Position numbers and translations under genes: made by a program | DNA from: JBFHFS01 sp041583495 | GTDB lineage: Bacteria; Bacteroidota; Bacteroidia; Bacteroidales; Marinilabiliaceae | DNA: 64,000 nt | Direction: 5' to 3' | NCBI GenBank assembly: GCA_041583495.1 | Contig: JBFHFS010000005.1 | Location: 62,001-126,000, forward strand | Shown here: positions 9,625 to 19,614 of the stretch, in pieces | Numbering within the stretch: position 1 is the first letter of the stretch | Layout: every line of letters starts with the position of its first letter | The notes under the pieces: generated by a model | Seen by the model: only the letters and a program-made list of their open reading frames with translations | Told to the model about the DNA's origin: nothing | The model's database searches: none

Positions 9625-11331
9625 ATGCTCATGGAGTGGAAACTTAAAGAACGAATTAGGTTGTTTTTTAGCTGGATGATAGTGAGTGCATTGCATTCTG
9701 CTATGCTGTCCGCACAACCCCTGATGCCTGAAACCGGAGTTAGTTTTAAAACATCGGATATAAACCTGCAAAAAGTATTTGATAAGGCAGAGCGCATTGC
9801 TAAATCCAACGAAAAAACTTTTAGCAACTATCAGGTAATGGTTGAAGGTGGTGGATATAGTGCCGTTTATCTTGAAACCCAGCCAATGGGTGGTGCAATG
9901 TATGCCAAAAGAGATGTAAGTATTGCAAAAAACAACCAATTGGTTTTTATGGTTTGTCAGCGGGAGGATGGGCGGTTGCCGGGTTCTGTTCGTGTTAAGG
10001 ATGGCGGGCTGGTTTCCCGGTATCACGAATTACAAGGAAATTATTTGCCAATTGAAGCTTTCGAGGTTTATTTCTGGTTAGGACAGGAGGAAAAGTACCT
10101 GAGAAAGTTATATGAAACATTGGAAAAGTATGACAATTATCTGTGGAGAACCCGTGATTCAGATCATGATGGTTGCCTTGAGACATGGTGTATCCATGAT
10201 ACGGGAGAAGATCACAGCTCTCGTTTTGGTGATTCATATCACTCCTGGCCCTTTGATTTTGCCCCTACACTTGAAAACTTAAACAATTTATCGGAAAAGG
10301 ATTCACTACAACTTTGCAGTGATATTTATAATCATTGTAAAGGATGCCTAAAATTTGATTCTCCATTGCCCATGGAATCAATGGATGTTATGTCGTATTC
10401 CTATGGCAACCGATATGTCCTTTTACGCATTTCCCGGATACTTCAAAATGGAGAGGCTGACTTCTGGAAAAAGAAAGCAGTGGATGTACAGGAAAAAATG
10501 AAAGATTATTTATGGATTCCAGAAAAACATGCTTGTTACGACAGGGACAGGGATAACAAAGTGATAGATATTTTAATTCATAACAATCTTCGCTGTATGT
10601 ATTTTGGAAGTTTCAGTCAACAAATGGCAGATGAATTTATAAAACATCATTTAATGAATCCGGATGAGTTTTGGACCCGGATGCCCCTGCCTTCAGTAGC
10701 AGTAAATGATCCTGCTTTCAGAAATATGGCAGGCAATAATTGGAGTGGTAAACCCGAGGGACTTACTTTTCAGAGGTCAATCAGAGCCCTGGAGAATTAT
10801 GGACACTATGCAGAGTTAACTTTAATCGGGAAAAAGCTTCTGAAAGTTATAGCTGATTCCTTGTTTTTTGTTCAGCAGTTTGACCCTTTTACCGGTCAAT
10901 GTGATGAACCTTTAGTAAGGAGTGGATATGGTCCAACTGTATTGGCATCTTTGGAATTCATTTCCAGGTTTTATGGAATTCATTTTTCTCAAAATAAAGT
11001 TAATTGGTCATGCCTGGATAATTTAAATGACTATGAGTATTCCCAAAAATGGGGAGACCGGCTCTTCAAAATGGAGACTCGGGACAATAGAGTTTTTTGT
11101 TCTGTTAACGGAAAAAATGTTTTTTCTTTTTCAAAAGGGGTTAGAGTTATTTCAGATGTAAACGGGGATTTGTTACAAGTAGTTGGAATTGAGCCCGGGA
11201 ACAAAAATGGGATTGTTCAGGTTGATGGCGTTTCGTTTTCTTTTTCAGTTGAGCCTAATGGAGTTTATGATTTCCAAAAGGGATTAAAAAAAATATCAGA
11301 GATACCTTTTTTTGCGCCGGGTTACAATTGA
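9625..11331 (+). CDS. (alpha/alpha)6-barrel glycosidase, MGH1/GH63-like
   Basis: The frame extends back to a TTG at 9598, but ATG codons at 9625 and 9631 give a usual signal peptide (MEWKLKERIRLFFSW, ending near LSAQ). The rest reads as an alpha-helical toroid: SDHDGCLETW followed by HDTGEDHSSRFG around residues 185-210, and NNWSGKPEGLTFQRS near 385, in the place where GH63/GH37-type enzymes have their N-Y-W-R-G-P-x-W loop. The last 90 residues form a beta domain (VFSFSKGVRVIS). These features fit the MGH1-like part of clan GH-G/GH63, inverting enzymes that release glucose or mannose units, but the loop is divergent and the substrate is unknown. It follows the GH29 gene almost directly, suggesting co-transcription. 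Confidence 0.65.
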   Translation: MLMEWKLKERIRLFFSWMIVSALHSAMLSAQPLMPETGVSFKTSDINLQKVFDKAERIAKSNEKTFSNYQVMVEGGGYSAVYLETQPMGGAMYAKRDVSIAKNNQLVFMVCQREDGRLPGSVRVKDGGLVSRYHELQGNYLPIEAFEVYFWLGQEEKYLRKLYETLEKYDNYLWRTRDSDHDGCLETWCIHDTGEDHSSRFGDSYHSWPFDFAPTLENLNNLSEKDSLQLCSDIYNHCKGCLKFDSPLPMESMDVMSYSYGNRYVLLRISRILQNGEADFWKKKAVDVQEKMKDYLWIPEKHACYDRDRDNKVIDILIHNNLRCMYFGSFSQQMADEFIKHHLMNPDEFWTRMPLPSVAVNDPAFRNMAGNNWSGKPEGLTFQRSIRALENYGHYAELTLIGKKLLKVIADSLFFVQQFDPFTGQCDEPLVRSGYGPTVLASLEFISRFYGIHFSQNKVNWSCLDNLNDYEYSQKWGDRLFKMETRDNRVFCSVNGKNVFSFSKGVRVISDVNGDLLQVVGIEPGNKNGIVQVDGVSFSFSVEPNGVYDFQKGLKKISEIPFFAPGYN

Positions 11332-11351
11332 ACTGTGGCCTTCTTTAGGAA

Positions 11352-11387
11352 TTACCCGACCGGCAGCAAAATCAGGAGAACGGGTAA
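11352..11387 (+). terminator. Inverted repeat after the MGH1-like gene
   Basis: TTACCCG at 11352-11358 pairs perfectly with CGGGTAA at 11381-11387. The loop is long (22 bases) and no T tract follows, so this may be a processing or attenuation structure rather than a true terminator. Confidence 0.25.
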
Positions 11388-11520
11388 CCCATAAAGGAGG
11401 ACATTGGCAAGGGTCTATTTTGAGGTTCCAATACAAATAGCAGGTATTATCGTTGCAAGTTTAAGATGGGAATGAGAGTAGGAAGAAATGGATTATTCAT
11501 GTAAGATTAATTTTTTAAAA

Positions 11521-14500
11521 ATGAGAAATGGTTTTATTCTACTGGCTTTTATTTTTGTGCTTTTCCCGGGTTTGTCTCAGAGTATCCAACAGGATTGGGA
11601 AAATGAGCAGGTCATCGGAATTAACAAAGAGCCGGCACATTGTACCTACTCTGTTTTCCCCAATATAGGGACAGCATTGAAAGGTAGTGCTGATGAATCA
11701 TCACTTTACCAATCGTTAAATGGCTATTGGAAGTTTAATTGGGTGAAACACCCTAATTTGCGGCCTGTCGATTTTTTTAAAAAAGAATTTGATACAAGAG
11801 CCTGGGACAGCATCGATGTCCCATCAAATTGGCAAATGCGGGGGTATGGAAAGCCTATTTATACCAATGTTAGCTACCCTTTTGCCAAGAATCCTCCCTA
11901 CATAATGGGGGCCGCCCCGGAGGGGTTCACGAAAAACGAATTGCCCAATCCGGTCGGATCCTATAAAAGAAGATTTAATGTCCCTGAAAGCTGGGAAGGG
12001 AAAGAAATATTAGTCCATTTTGCCGGAGTGAAAAGTGCCATGTATCTTTGGATAAATGGCAGAAAGGTGGGTTATAGTCAGGGGAGCATGACTCCGGCTG
12101 AATATAATATTACCAAATATGTAAAAAATGGGGAAAATGATTTGTCTGTTGAGGTGTACCGTTGGAGTGATGGATCCTATTTGGAAGATCAGGATTTTTG
12201 GAGGCTTAGTGGAATTTATCGTGATGTATTCTTGTATGCCGTGCCCAAAGCACATGTCCGTGACTTTAAAGTCACATCGGATCTAAATAATGATCTTTCT
12301 TCGGCACAATTGGATGTCAATTTGCAAATGCAGAATACGGGCTATAAAGGAAAACTAACAGTAGAACTTTACCTTCTTGAGAATGGAGAGGAATTCCAAA
12401 ATCAGCCACCAATTGTAATTAAATCTATTCCTGCCAGCATCGCCCGAAACAAGGAGTTCGAAATAAATTTAGGGAATACTGTCGAAGAACCATTGCTTTG
12501 GTCAGCCGAAACCCCAAATTTGTATAATGTGGTTATTGTGTTAAAAAATGAATATGGGGAAATAACAGAAACGATCCCATGTCTTTATGGCTTTAGGCAG
12601 ATTGAACTCAAGGATCAACAACTCTGGATAAATGGTAAAAGTGTACTATTGAAAGGCGTTAATCGTCATGAAATGGACCCGTTTGATGGGCAGACCATAA
12701 GCTTAAAATCGATGGAAGAGGACATAAAGCTCTTCAAACAATTTAATATTAATGCCGTACGGACCAGCCATTATCCCAACCATCCCGACTGGTATAAGTT
12801 ATGTGATCTTTATGGGATTTATGTAATTGACGAGGCCAATATAGAATCGCATGGGATGGGGTATGGGGAGGAATCATTGGGGCGTCATGAAAATTGGGAA
12901 AAGGCGCAGGTTTCCCGGGTGGTTTCAATGGCCGAACGGGATAAAAATCACCCATCTGTTATTATCTGGTCATTGGGAAATGAAGCCGGACCGGGACCTA
13001 ATTTTGAGGCGTGCCGTTCAGCAATAAAAAAAATTGATTCCAGTCGACCTGTCCATTATGAACAAGATAATTCGGTCGCTGATATTGAAGCAAGTATGTA
13101 TATGAGCCTCGAAAACCTGGTGAAAGAAGGTGAAGAAACAAACCCCAATCCATTCTTCCTGAGTGAATATGCCCACGCTATGGGGAATGCATTGGGAAAT
13201 TTCAAGGAATACTGGGAAGTAATTGAGAAATATAAAAGGTTAATCGGAGGGTGCATTTGGGACTGGGCGGATCAGGGGATTGCAAAGGATATTCCAGGGG
13301 AACCGGGGAATCAATTTTTTGCCTATGGAGGTGATTTTGGAGACCATCCCAATGATTTTAATTTTTGCCATAACGGATTAACAACTTCTGATCGGCAGGT
13401 TACAGCCAAAATGGAAGAGATGAAAAAAGTTTACCAGTATATTAAAATTTTACCGGTAAATATATTAACTGGTGAAGTTGAAATACGGAACAACTACAAT
13501 TTCAATAATTTAAGGAAGTATTTCCTGGATTGGGAGATTCTGGAGTCGGGGAAAATTATTGATGCCGGGGTCTTAAGTAATCTTGATATTGCCCCCGGGG
13601 GGGTGGGAAAAATCAATCTCCCCTATAGTCTTAACCAAAAGGCAGGGAAGGAATATTTCCTGAATATTTTTTTAAAGCTAAAGGTCGATGAACTTTGGGC
13701 AAAACGGGGGCATGTGGTTGCAAGAGAACAAATTAAAATTCCATCAACAGCAATTGAGAAATCAATGGCAGCCAATTTCGATTCCTCCGACCTGAATGTA
13801 AAGGATGACAGCACAAGCATCACTCTTTCCAATCAGAACATTTATTTGGTTTTTAGTAAGAAGTTTGGCACTATTTCATCGTTGCGATATCGCAATGTGG
13901 AAATAATTTCTACACCCGAAAATTTATTAAATCCCCAGATAAGTAATAAGAGAAGGCAAAACTTGATTAGGGCTGAATATCAATTGGTTGCCCATGGTCC
14001 ATTAACCGATATATTTCGTGCCCCAATAGATAATGACCATAGTTTTGGTTTTGGGCCAGGGCCAAAATGGGTAGAAAACAAATTATATGCACTCAACTAT
14101 AAAATCCTGGGTGTTGATTTAAATGCAAATGAAAAAAAAGCCATTAAGGTTTCTTTTTCAATGGATTGCACTTCGGAGACCGGGTATAATGTAAGATCGG
14201 TTACCGCCTATACCGTTTATGGCAATGGATCCATTGATGTTGCCACCAGTTTTAACCCTGACGATTCTGGCTTTCCTCTTGCCCGGTTGGGATTGCGAAT
14301 GTTCTTATCTCCCGAACTGGAAAATGTTGAATGGTATGGACGCGGCCCTCATGAAAGTTACCGAGACAGGAAATATTCAGCTTTTGTGGGTTTATTTAAA
14401 AATACGGTTACCAATATGTTCGACCCCAAATATACCCGGCCACAAGATATGGCAAACCATACCGATACCCGATGGTTTACAATGACCAACAGGAAAGGCA

Positions 14501-14760
14501 ACGGAATAAAAGTAACCGCCGACAATCCTTTTAATTTTACGGCACTTCACTGCACTGCAACCGGCCTTAATTCGGCAAAACACCCTTATGAGGTTGAGAG
14601 AGTCAAAGAAACAGTACTAAACATCGACTATAACCATCAGGGTTTGGGGAATGGGAGTTGCGGTCCGGGCACATTGGATAAATACTCATTAAAAGCAGAA
14701 CCCATAAACTTCTCCTTTACAATAGAACCATTAAAATGTTCTTTTAATTATTCAAAATAA
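11521..14760 (+). CDS. GH2 beta-galactosidase, LacZ-type multidomain enzyme
   Basis: A frame from 11488 is possible, but the ATG at 11521 starts a normal signal peptide (MRNGFILLAFIFVLF, ending LSQ). The protein has the full LacZ plan: GH2 sugar-binding jelly roll (about 75-255 from 11488, with DQDFWRLSGIYRDV), immunoglobulin-like domain (260-370), TIM barrel (375-665), DUF4981-type domain, and the large C-terminal Bgal_small_N domain from about 770. The acid/base is Glu499 in SLGNEAG and the nucleophile Glu560 in LSEYAHAMGN. Length, near 1080 residues, agrees with LacZ plus signal peptide. Beta-D-galactosidase is most likely, though periplasmic GH2 enzymes of PULs also cleave other beta-linked sugars. 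Confidence 0.9.
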   Translation: MRNGFILLAFIFVLFPGLSQSIQQDWENEQVIGINKEPAHCTYSVFPNIGTALKGSADESSLYQSLNGYWKFNWVKHPNLRPVDFFKKEFDTRAWDSIDVPSNWQMRGYGKPIYTNVSYPFAKNPPYIMGAAPEGFTKNELPNPVGSYKRRFNVPESWEGKEILVHFAGVKSAMYLWINGRKVGYSQGSMTPAEYNITKYVKNGENDLSVEVYRWSDGSYLEDQDFWRLSGIYRDVFLYAVPKAHVRDFKVTSDLNNDLSSAQLDVNLQMQNTGYKGKLTVELYLLENGEEFQNQPPIVIKSIPASIARNKEFEINLGNTVEEPLLWSAETPNLYNVVIVLKNEYGEITETIPCLYGFRQIELKDQQLWINGKSVLLKGVNRHEMDPFDGQTISLKSMEEDIKLFKQFNINAVRTSHYPNHPDWYKLCDLYGIYVIDEANIESHGMGYGEESLGRHENWEKAQVSRVVSMAERDKNHPSVIIWSLGNEAGPGPNFEACRSAIKKIDSSRPVHYEQDNSVADIEASMYMSLENLVKEGEETNPNPFFLSEYAHAMGNALGNFKEYWEVIEKYKRLIGGCIWDWADQGIAKDIPGEPGNQFFAYGGDFGDHPNDFNFCHNGLTTSDRQVTAKMEEMKKVYQYIKILPVNILTGEVEIRNNYNFNNLRKYFLDWEILESGKIIDAGVLSNLDIAPGGVGKINLPYSLNQKAGKEYFLNIFLKLKVDELWAKRGHVVAREQIKIPSTAIEKSMAANFDSSDLNVKDDSTSITLSNQNIYLVFSKKFGTISSLRYRNVEIISTPENLLNPQISNKRRQNLIRAEYQLVAHGPLTDIFRAPIDNDHSFGFGPGPKWVENKLYALNYKILGVDLNANEKKAIKVSFSMDCTSETGYNVRSVTAYTVYGNGSIDVATSFNPDDSGFPLARLGLRMFLSPELENVEWYGRGPHESYRDRKYSAFVGLFKNTVTNMFDPKYTRPQDMANHTDTRWFTMTNRKGNGIKVTADNPFNFTALHCTATGLNSAKHPYEVERVKETVLNIDYNHQGLGNGSCGPGTLDKYSLKAEPINFSFTIEPLKCSFNYSK

Positions 14761-15004
14761 AACCATGAAATGTCCCTGATAAATGATTTTTCCATGTGAG
14801 GAGGATTCTCTTTTGGGAGTTCCCCCGTATTATGTTTGGGACTGGTTTTGTGGCGATTATAAATCAAAATATAGCGACATGAAAAAAAATAAAATTCAGT
14901 TCTTTTTGGAAGCCTTTTCCCTTTAATGATGCACTACAACAAAATATAATAGCGATGGGGAAATACAACCACGATAAATCTACAATAAACAAAAGATAAT
15001 ATTT

Positions 15005-16978
15005 ATGAAAAAATTGATTCTGTTGTTATGCTTTGTGTCTTTAATAAGTAACACAAACGGTTATTCACAACTATCAAGGTTTAATGATTTGCCGAGTAAT
15101 TGTATTGAACCATCTGGGTGGGCAAAAGAATTTCTTAACCGACAAGAAAGTGGGTTAACAGGACATCCCGAGCAAAGCGGATTTCCGTTTAATACAGGGA
15201 TGTGGACTGAGAATATGAATTATAAGGACAGAGAGTTTGAAGGAGGTAGCGGATGGTGGCCGTTTGAACAAACCGGATATTATCTTGACGGAGCTTTGCG
15301 CTGTGGATATTTGAATAAGTCGGACAACCTTAAGCAAAGGGTGGTGAAAAATATAGATTATGTATTGGATCATTCGGATAAAGAGGGGGTTTTTCACGCT
15401 GGTACTGTTGAGGACGACTGGTGGCCCTTGGTGGTTTTTATGCGAATGATGTTTGAGCAATATGAAAATACAAAGGATGTAGCATTGTTAAGGGCAATAG
15501 AAAAGCATTATCAGGCGGTCTACAGTAAGGAAAATAGTTTTAAGGCCGTTCGGGATGGAGGTTTTGGCGTTCGTTCACTTTTGCATATTGAAAGTTTGGC
15601 AAATCTATATGTTATCACTGGAAATAATTGGTATGTGCAGACGGCAACGAGATTGTATGATGAATTTGAAACTTCTTCAAAAGCAGGTATGTTAACTGCA
15701 GCGGGAATGGCAGATGGATTAGAACCAACAGGTCATGCAGTTACTTATCATGAATTATTAAAGCTACCAGCTATTTTATATTACCTCACAAATAATGACC
15801 GCTATATTGATGCCTTGTACAAAGCCTACCATCAACTTGAAGATATACATGAATTGGCTGATGGATTATCGAGTGGGATTGAAGAGTTAAATGGGAAAAG
15901 TACCGATATGGCACACGAGCTCTGTGATGTTATTGATTTTAACTGGACAAGTGGTTGGGCATTATTGGCAACCGGCGATGCTTACTTTGCCGATAAAATG
16001 GAAAAGGTTTTATATAACGCAGGTTTTGGCAGTATCACCAGCGATTTTACAGCCCATCAATACTATGGAGCTCCTAATATGCCCATTTCTTCTGATATGT
16101 CTAGTTTTTATAATGACGATACAAATTGGGGATTCAATGGGAAAGGACGTCTTTGTTATCGGCCGGGTCATGACACTGAATGCTGTTCAGGAAATGTTCA
16201 TCGCATGTTTCCAACGTTTCTAAACAGAGCTTGTATTTCGAACGAAAAGGAAGCGAGGGTGGTTTTTTATTTGCCTGGAACTTTTACCATTCCAATGGGT
16301 AAAGATTCGTTATCTATTACCCAAATTACAAACTATCCATTCGAACATTCTGTTTCCCTGAAAATTAACAAAGCCCCAAAAGGGAAAATAAATCTTGCCC
16401 TTAGAGTGCCAGGTTGGTCGGATAATTATGCCATAACGATAAACGGCAAATTGATTAAATATGGCAATGAAAATTGTTTTTTTGAAACTATATCTACGAA
16501 ATTTAAAAATGGGGATATAATAGAAATCGTGTTTAGCACAAAACCTAAAATCATACAGCGGGAAGGGATAGCAATAAATTATGGGCCACTTGTTTTTTCA
16601 TACCCAATAGAGGCTAGAGAAAGAGTAACCACAAAAGATGCAGGGCACAAATGCAGCCCAGAATTTCCGGCATATCAACTATTCCCTAAAAAACATCTTG
16701 ACTGGGCTTTTGCACTCTCAGCTAACATTTCAAGTGACGACATTAAAGTTATTTTTAAAGATTACGAAGGTTACCCATGGGAGGTGGGGAATTCTCCTAT
16801 TAAACTAGAAGTTAAAGCACGTGCTGTTTCCGATTGGAACCTTAAAAACAATGTCTCTGTTTCAGAAATTCCAAGTATTGTGGAGTTGAAAGAGGCTCCC
16901 GAAACAACCTTGATGCTAGAACCGATGGGATCAACTTTGTTAAGAATTACAGAATTTCCAACAGCTAAATTTGAATAA
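15005..16978 (+). CDS. GH127 beta-L-arabinofuranosidase-family enzyme (DUF1680)
   Basis: Secreted protein of 657 residues with signal peptide MKKLILLLCFVSLI. It has the (alpha/alpha)6 barrel of DUF1680/GH127 followed by beta-sandwich domains from about residue 410. The metal-thiolate site of the family is present: Glu305 and Cys307 in HELCDV, and Cys393-Cys394 in TECCSGN, matching the Glu-x-Cys and Cys-Cys pairs of the bifidobacterial enzyme HypBA1, where a cysteine acts as nucleophile. Characterised members release beta-L-arabinofuranose, while others act on aceric acid or 3,6-anhydro-D-galactose, so the family is firm and the sugar open. Upstream 244 bp hold no gene. Confidence 0.88.
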   Translation: MKKLILLLCFVSLISNTNGYSQLSRFNDLPSNCIEPSGWAKEFLNRQESGLTGHPEQSGFPFNTGMWTENMNYKDREFEGGSGWWPFEQTGYYLDGALRCGYLNKSDNLKQRVVKNIDYVLDHSDKEGVFHAGTVEDDWWPLVVFMRMMFEQYENTKDVALLRAIEKHYQAVYSKENSFKAVRDGGFGVRSLLHIESLANLYVITGNNWYVQTATRLYDEFETSSKAGMLTAAGMADGLEPTGHAVTYHELLKLPAILYYLTNNDRYIDALYKAYHQLEDIHELADGLSSGIEELNGKSTDMAHELCDVIDFNWTSGWALLATGDAYFADKMEKVLYNAGFGSITSDFTAHQYYGAPNMPISSDMSSFYNDDTNWGFNGKGRLCYRPGHDTECCSGNVHRMFPTFLNRACISNEKEARVVFYLPGTFTIPMGKDSLSITQITNYPFEHSVSLKINKAPKGKINLALRVPGWSDNYAITINGKLIKYGNENCFFETISTKFKNGDIIEIVFSTKPKIIQREGIAINYGPLVFSYPIEARERVTTKDAGHKCSPEFPAYQLFPKKHLDWAFALSANISSDDIKVIFKDYEGYPWEVGNSPIKLEVKARAVSDWNLKNNVSVSEIPSIVELKEAPETTLMLEPMGSTLLRITEFPTAKFE

Positions 16979-17104
16979 TTTAAACGAATTGGCATAATGA
17001 TTTAGGCCATATAACTCATGTTTTTGTAAAAAGGGGTAAACGGGTTCTTCTTCTTTTTTCAAATGCGAAGAATACTATTTTTTAGAATCCATATCTACAT
17101 TAAT

Positions 17105-18454
17105 ATGAAAAGACGGGATTTTCTTGGCAATCTTTTGTTAACCGGAGGTGCTCTTGGCTTAGGGGTAAGTTGTGCTCGTAAAATTGAGTCAAATACATCA
17201 ACCGAAGACAATACAAATAATAACTCCTTAATTCAGGGCACGGGAAATACTATTTCGGAACCATCCAGACAGATTCCCATTCTTGCAAAAACGGATGTTC
17301 TGGTCATTGGAGGTGGACCTGCCGGTGTTGCTGCGGCCATAGCTGCCAGCCGAACAGGTGCAGAAACCTATATGGTTGAAAGGTATAATCATTTAGGAGG
17401 GTTGTGGACTGGTGGTCTGGTGCTTCCATTATTGTCCACACATGCGGTTGACAGACAAAAAAGAAGGCGAAAGGTTATGTATGGCATTGGCGATGAAATT
17501 TCACAAAGACTCGTAGAATTGGGGATGTCAGTTCATGAAATCAATCCTGTAGTTGATCCTGAAGCAGCGAAATATGTTTTAGATGAGATGATTAGGGAAG
17601 CCGGGGTTAAGATGCTTTACCATACCTGGTGTGCCAATGTGATTATGGAAGGAACTGAATTAAAAGGAGTATTTATTGAGAGTAAATCCGGAAGGATGGC
17701 CGTTTTGGCAAAAGTTGTTATTGATTGTACCGGAGATGGAGATGTCTTTCATTTGGCAGGTGAACACTATGATGAAATGAAATATCATATTGGACTGAAC
17801 CATCGCCTGGGCAATATCGATCGGATTGATACTTCCAAAGAGGGATATGTAAAACTAAGTATTGGAAACGAAACTCCTCTCCCAAGTGTGAATTGGGTTA
17901 ACATGCACGGGGAGAATAATCAGAATGGCGTAGACATGTTAACTCTCTCCAGACTACAAATGGATTATCGACGCGAAATCTGGGAAAATGTCCAGAAAAT
18001 TAGAAAAACGCCCGGGTATGAACAGGTGTTTCTTTTAGATACTGCTTCTCAAATTGGTGTTAGAATGAGCAGGATTGTAGATGGAGAATATAAGTTGACA
18101 CTGGAAGATACCATGACTTATAAAACTTTTGATGATGTAATTGGTGTTAGCGGTGCCTGGACAAGTATGCTTTTTAAAGGTAAAAAAGTATTAAGTTATG
18201 AACGCCCACTCTGGCAAATCCCCTATCGCTCTCTTGTTCCAAAAAAGACGGAGAATCTGTTGGTTGCGGGCCGATGCTTCTGTTTTGAGCGGGAGTTGGT
18301 GGAAGATACACGTATTATTGGAACCTGTCTGATAACCGGGCATGGGGCTGGGGCAGCAGCTGGACTAGCGATTAAAGAAAAACAACTTGTTAGAAATATT
18401 GATACCACTAAGTTGAAAGGTTTACTTGTTGAACAAGGCGCATGGCTCGGTTAA
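17105..18454 (+). CDS. Exported FAD-dependent oxidoreductase (Tat-type lipoprotein)
   Basis: The frame starts at 17063, but the ATG at 17105 begins a twin-arginine-like leader, MKRRDFLGNLLLTGGALG, ending in a lipobox with VSC (Cys41 of the long form). The dinucleotide-binding motif GGGPAG lies at 83-88, followed by an acidic residue at 106 (MVER), the FAD ribose contact. The C-terminal end (GTCLITGHGAGAAAGLA) is the second FAD-contact segment typical of the FAD_oxidored family, related to fumarate-reductase and thiazole-type flavoproteins. Tat export fits a protein folded around its cofactor in the cytoplasm and acting in the periplasm. Its last 13 bases overlap the next gene, an iron-sulfur membrane protein, which is the likely electron partner. 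The substrate is unknown; a sugar, lactone or unsaturated product is only a guess. Confidence 0.85.
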   Translation: MKRRDFLGNLLLTGGALGLGVSCARKIESNTSTEDNTNNNSLIQGTGNTISEPSRQIPILAKTDVLVIGGGPAGVAAAIAASRTGAETYMVERYNHLGGLWTGGLVLPLLSTHAVDRQKRRRKVMYGIGDEISQRLVELGMSVHEINPVVDPEAAKYVLDEMIREAGVKMLYHTWCANVIMEGTELKGVFIESKSGRMAVLAKVVIDCTGDGDVFHLAGEHYDEMKYHIGLNHRLGNIDRIDTSKEGYVKLSIGNETPLPSVNWVNMHGENNQNGVDMLTLSRLQMDYRREIWENVQKIRKTPGYEQVFLLDTASQIGVRMSRIVDGEYKLTLEDTMTYKTFDDVIGVSGAWTSMLFKGKKVLSYERPLWQIPYRSLVPKKTENLLVAGRCFCFERELVEDTRIIGTCLITGHGAGAAAGLAIKEKQLVRNIDTTKLKGLLVEQGAWLG

Positions 18455-19614
18455 TAAAAACAATTCAACATGCCGGCTTGAGGGAAATTTCTGTTTTGGC
18501 CTCAATCCTTTTGGCCTTGCCATTTGGGTGGAAAGGGTTAACTGGCTTGTATGTCTGGTTTAGTCCCTTTATCATGTTGAATTCCGTTTTCGCTTTGAAG
18601 TCCTTGGTATGGCTCAATTTAATTGGCTTTGTAATACTACTGCTTTCCATCCATAAAAAACGTTGGTTTTGCAAAAAGCTATGCCCTGTCGGCTGGGGAT
18701 GCGATTTGGTTTCATCGTACAGTAGAAAACCTAATTTTTCTTTGAAGAAAATTCCTCCTGTGGGAATGTGGCTTGCTGTTGCCTCATTGTTTGGGGCGGT
18801 TTTTGGGATTCCGTTGTTTATTTTTATGGATCCATTGTCCGTTTTCAATGGATTTTTTGATGTTTTCGCCAAGCATATAACTATTTACGTAATTTTGTCC
18901 TTGATTGGTTTCCCGTTACTTCTTTTAGTTCATTTTTTGCTGCCAAATATCTGGTGTGCAAAGGTATGTCCCCTGGGCGGATTTCTGGATGGAATTTTCA
19001 AGATTAAAAAGAATGTAATAAAACGTTTTCGAAGAGAGAGGAAACCTTTTTCCGGCTTAAAATTCGATAGACGATTGTTCCTGGCTTCAGGGCTTGGAAT
19101 TACCTCCGGTTTATTAGTCCCGCACCTGTTGAAAGGTCAAACGAAAAAGTTTTTTAAACCTCCTTCGGCGGTGAAGGATGGGGTTTATGGATTTCTTTGT
19201 GTTCGTTGTGGCAATTGTATTAAGGCTTGTCCTTCAGGTATTTTGGAGCATCGTGCGGATATTCACGACGTAATGAATTGGATGGTCCCGGAAATAAATT
19301 TTAAAAACGGATACTGTATTGAAAATTGTAATTTATGCAGCCAGGTATGTCCAAGTGGAGCAATAATCTTATTCGAAAAGGAAGCAAAATCTCCACTAAA
19401 AATAGGAGCTGCAGAGGTTATACCTCAGAATTGTCTTTTAATCAAAAATAAAGAGTGTGACCGGTGTAAATCAGTTTGTCCTTATGATGCAATTACGATA
19501 GAAGAAGTTGGGGTGTTTAAATCACTGCCCATTGTAAATAATCAAAAGTGTAACGGTTGTGGTGCTTGTGCCGCTATTTGCCCAACTGAAACCATATTGA
19601 TGAAACTAATTTAA
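18442..19614 (+). CDS. NapH-NapG-like fused membrane iron-sulfur protein
   Basis: The ATG at 18442 lies inside the end of the FAD gene, so the two are translationally coupled. The first 190 residues are a NapH/quinol-dehydrogenase-like membrane domain with four or five hydrophobic segments and two CxxxCP motifs (Cys77-Cys81, Cys172-Cys176). Residues 207-235 look like a Tat-type transmembrane stretch in the middle of the chain (FDRRLFLASGLG). After it come four [4Fe-4S] cysteine sets: 253/256/259/263, 292/296/299/303, 331/339/342/346 and 370/373/376/380, as in NapG/MauM. In nitrate reduction NapH and NapG are separate proteins that pass electrons from quinol to the periplasm; here they seem joined. 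Probable role: exchange of electrons between menaquinone and the neighbouring flavoprotein. Direction of flow is not shown by sequence. Confidence 0.85.
   Translation: MARLIKTIQHAGLREISVLASILLALPFGWKGLTGLYVWFSPFIMLNSVFALKSLVWLNLIGFVILLLSIHKKRWFCKKLCPVGWGCDLVSSYSRKPNFSLKKIPPVGMWLAVASLFGAVFGIPLFIFMDPLSVFNGFFDVFAKHITIYVILSLIGFPLLLLVHFLLPNIWCAKVCPLGGFLDGIFKIKKNVIKRFRRERKPFSGLKFDRRLFLASGLGITSGLLVPHLLKGQTKKFFKPPSAVKDGVYGFLCVRCGNCIKACPSGILEHRADIHDVMNWMVPEINFKNGYCIENCNLCSQVCPSGAIILFEKEAKSPLKIGAAEVIPQNCLLIKNKECDRCKSVCPYDAITIEEVGVFKSLPIVNNQKCNGCGACAAICPTETILMKLI

Noticed and set aside
1584..16978. Reading the left block as a rhamnogalacturonan-II locus because GH140-like, GH141-like, GH127 and GH95-like genes occur together
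   Set aside because: Other expected enzymes such as GH78, GH33-type or pectic lyase genes are absent here, and GH16 with a sulfatase points elsewhere, so the substrate is left open.
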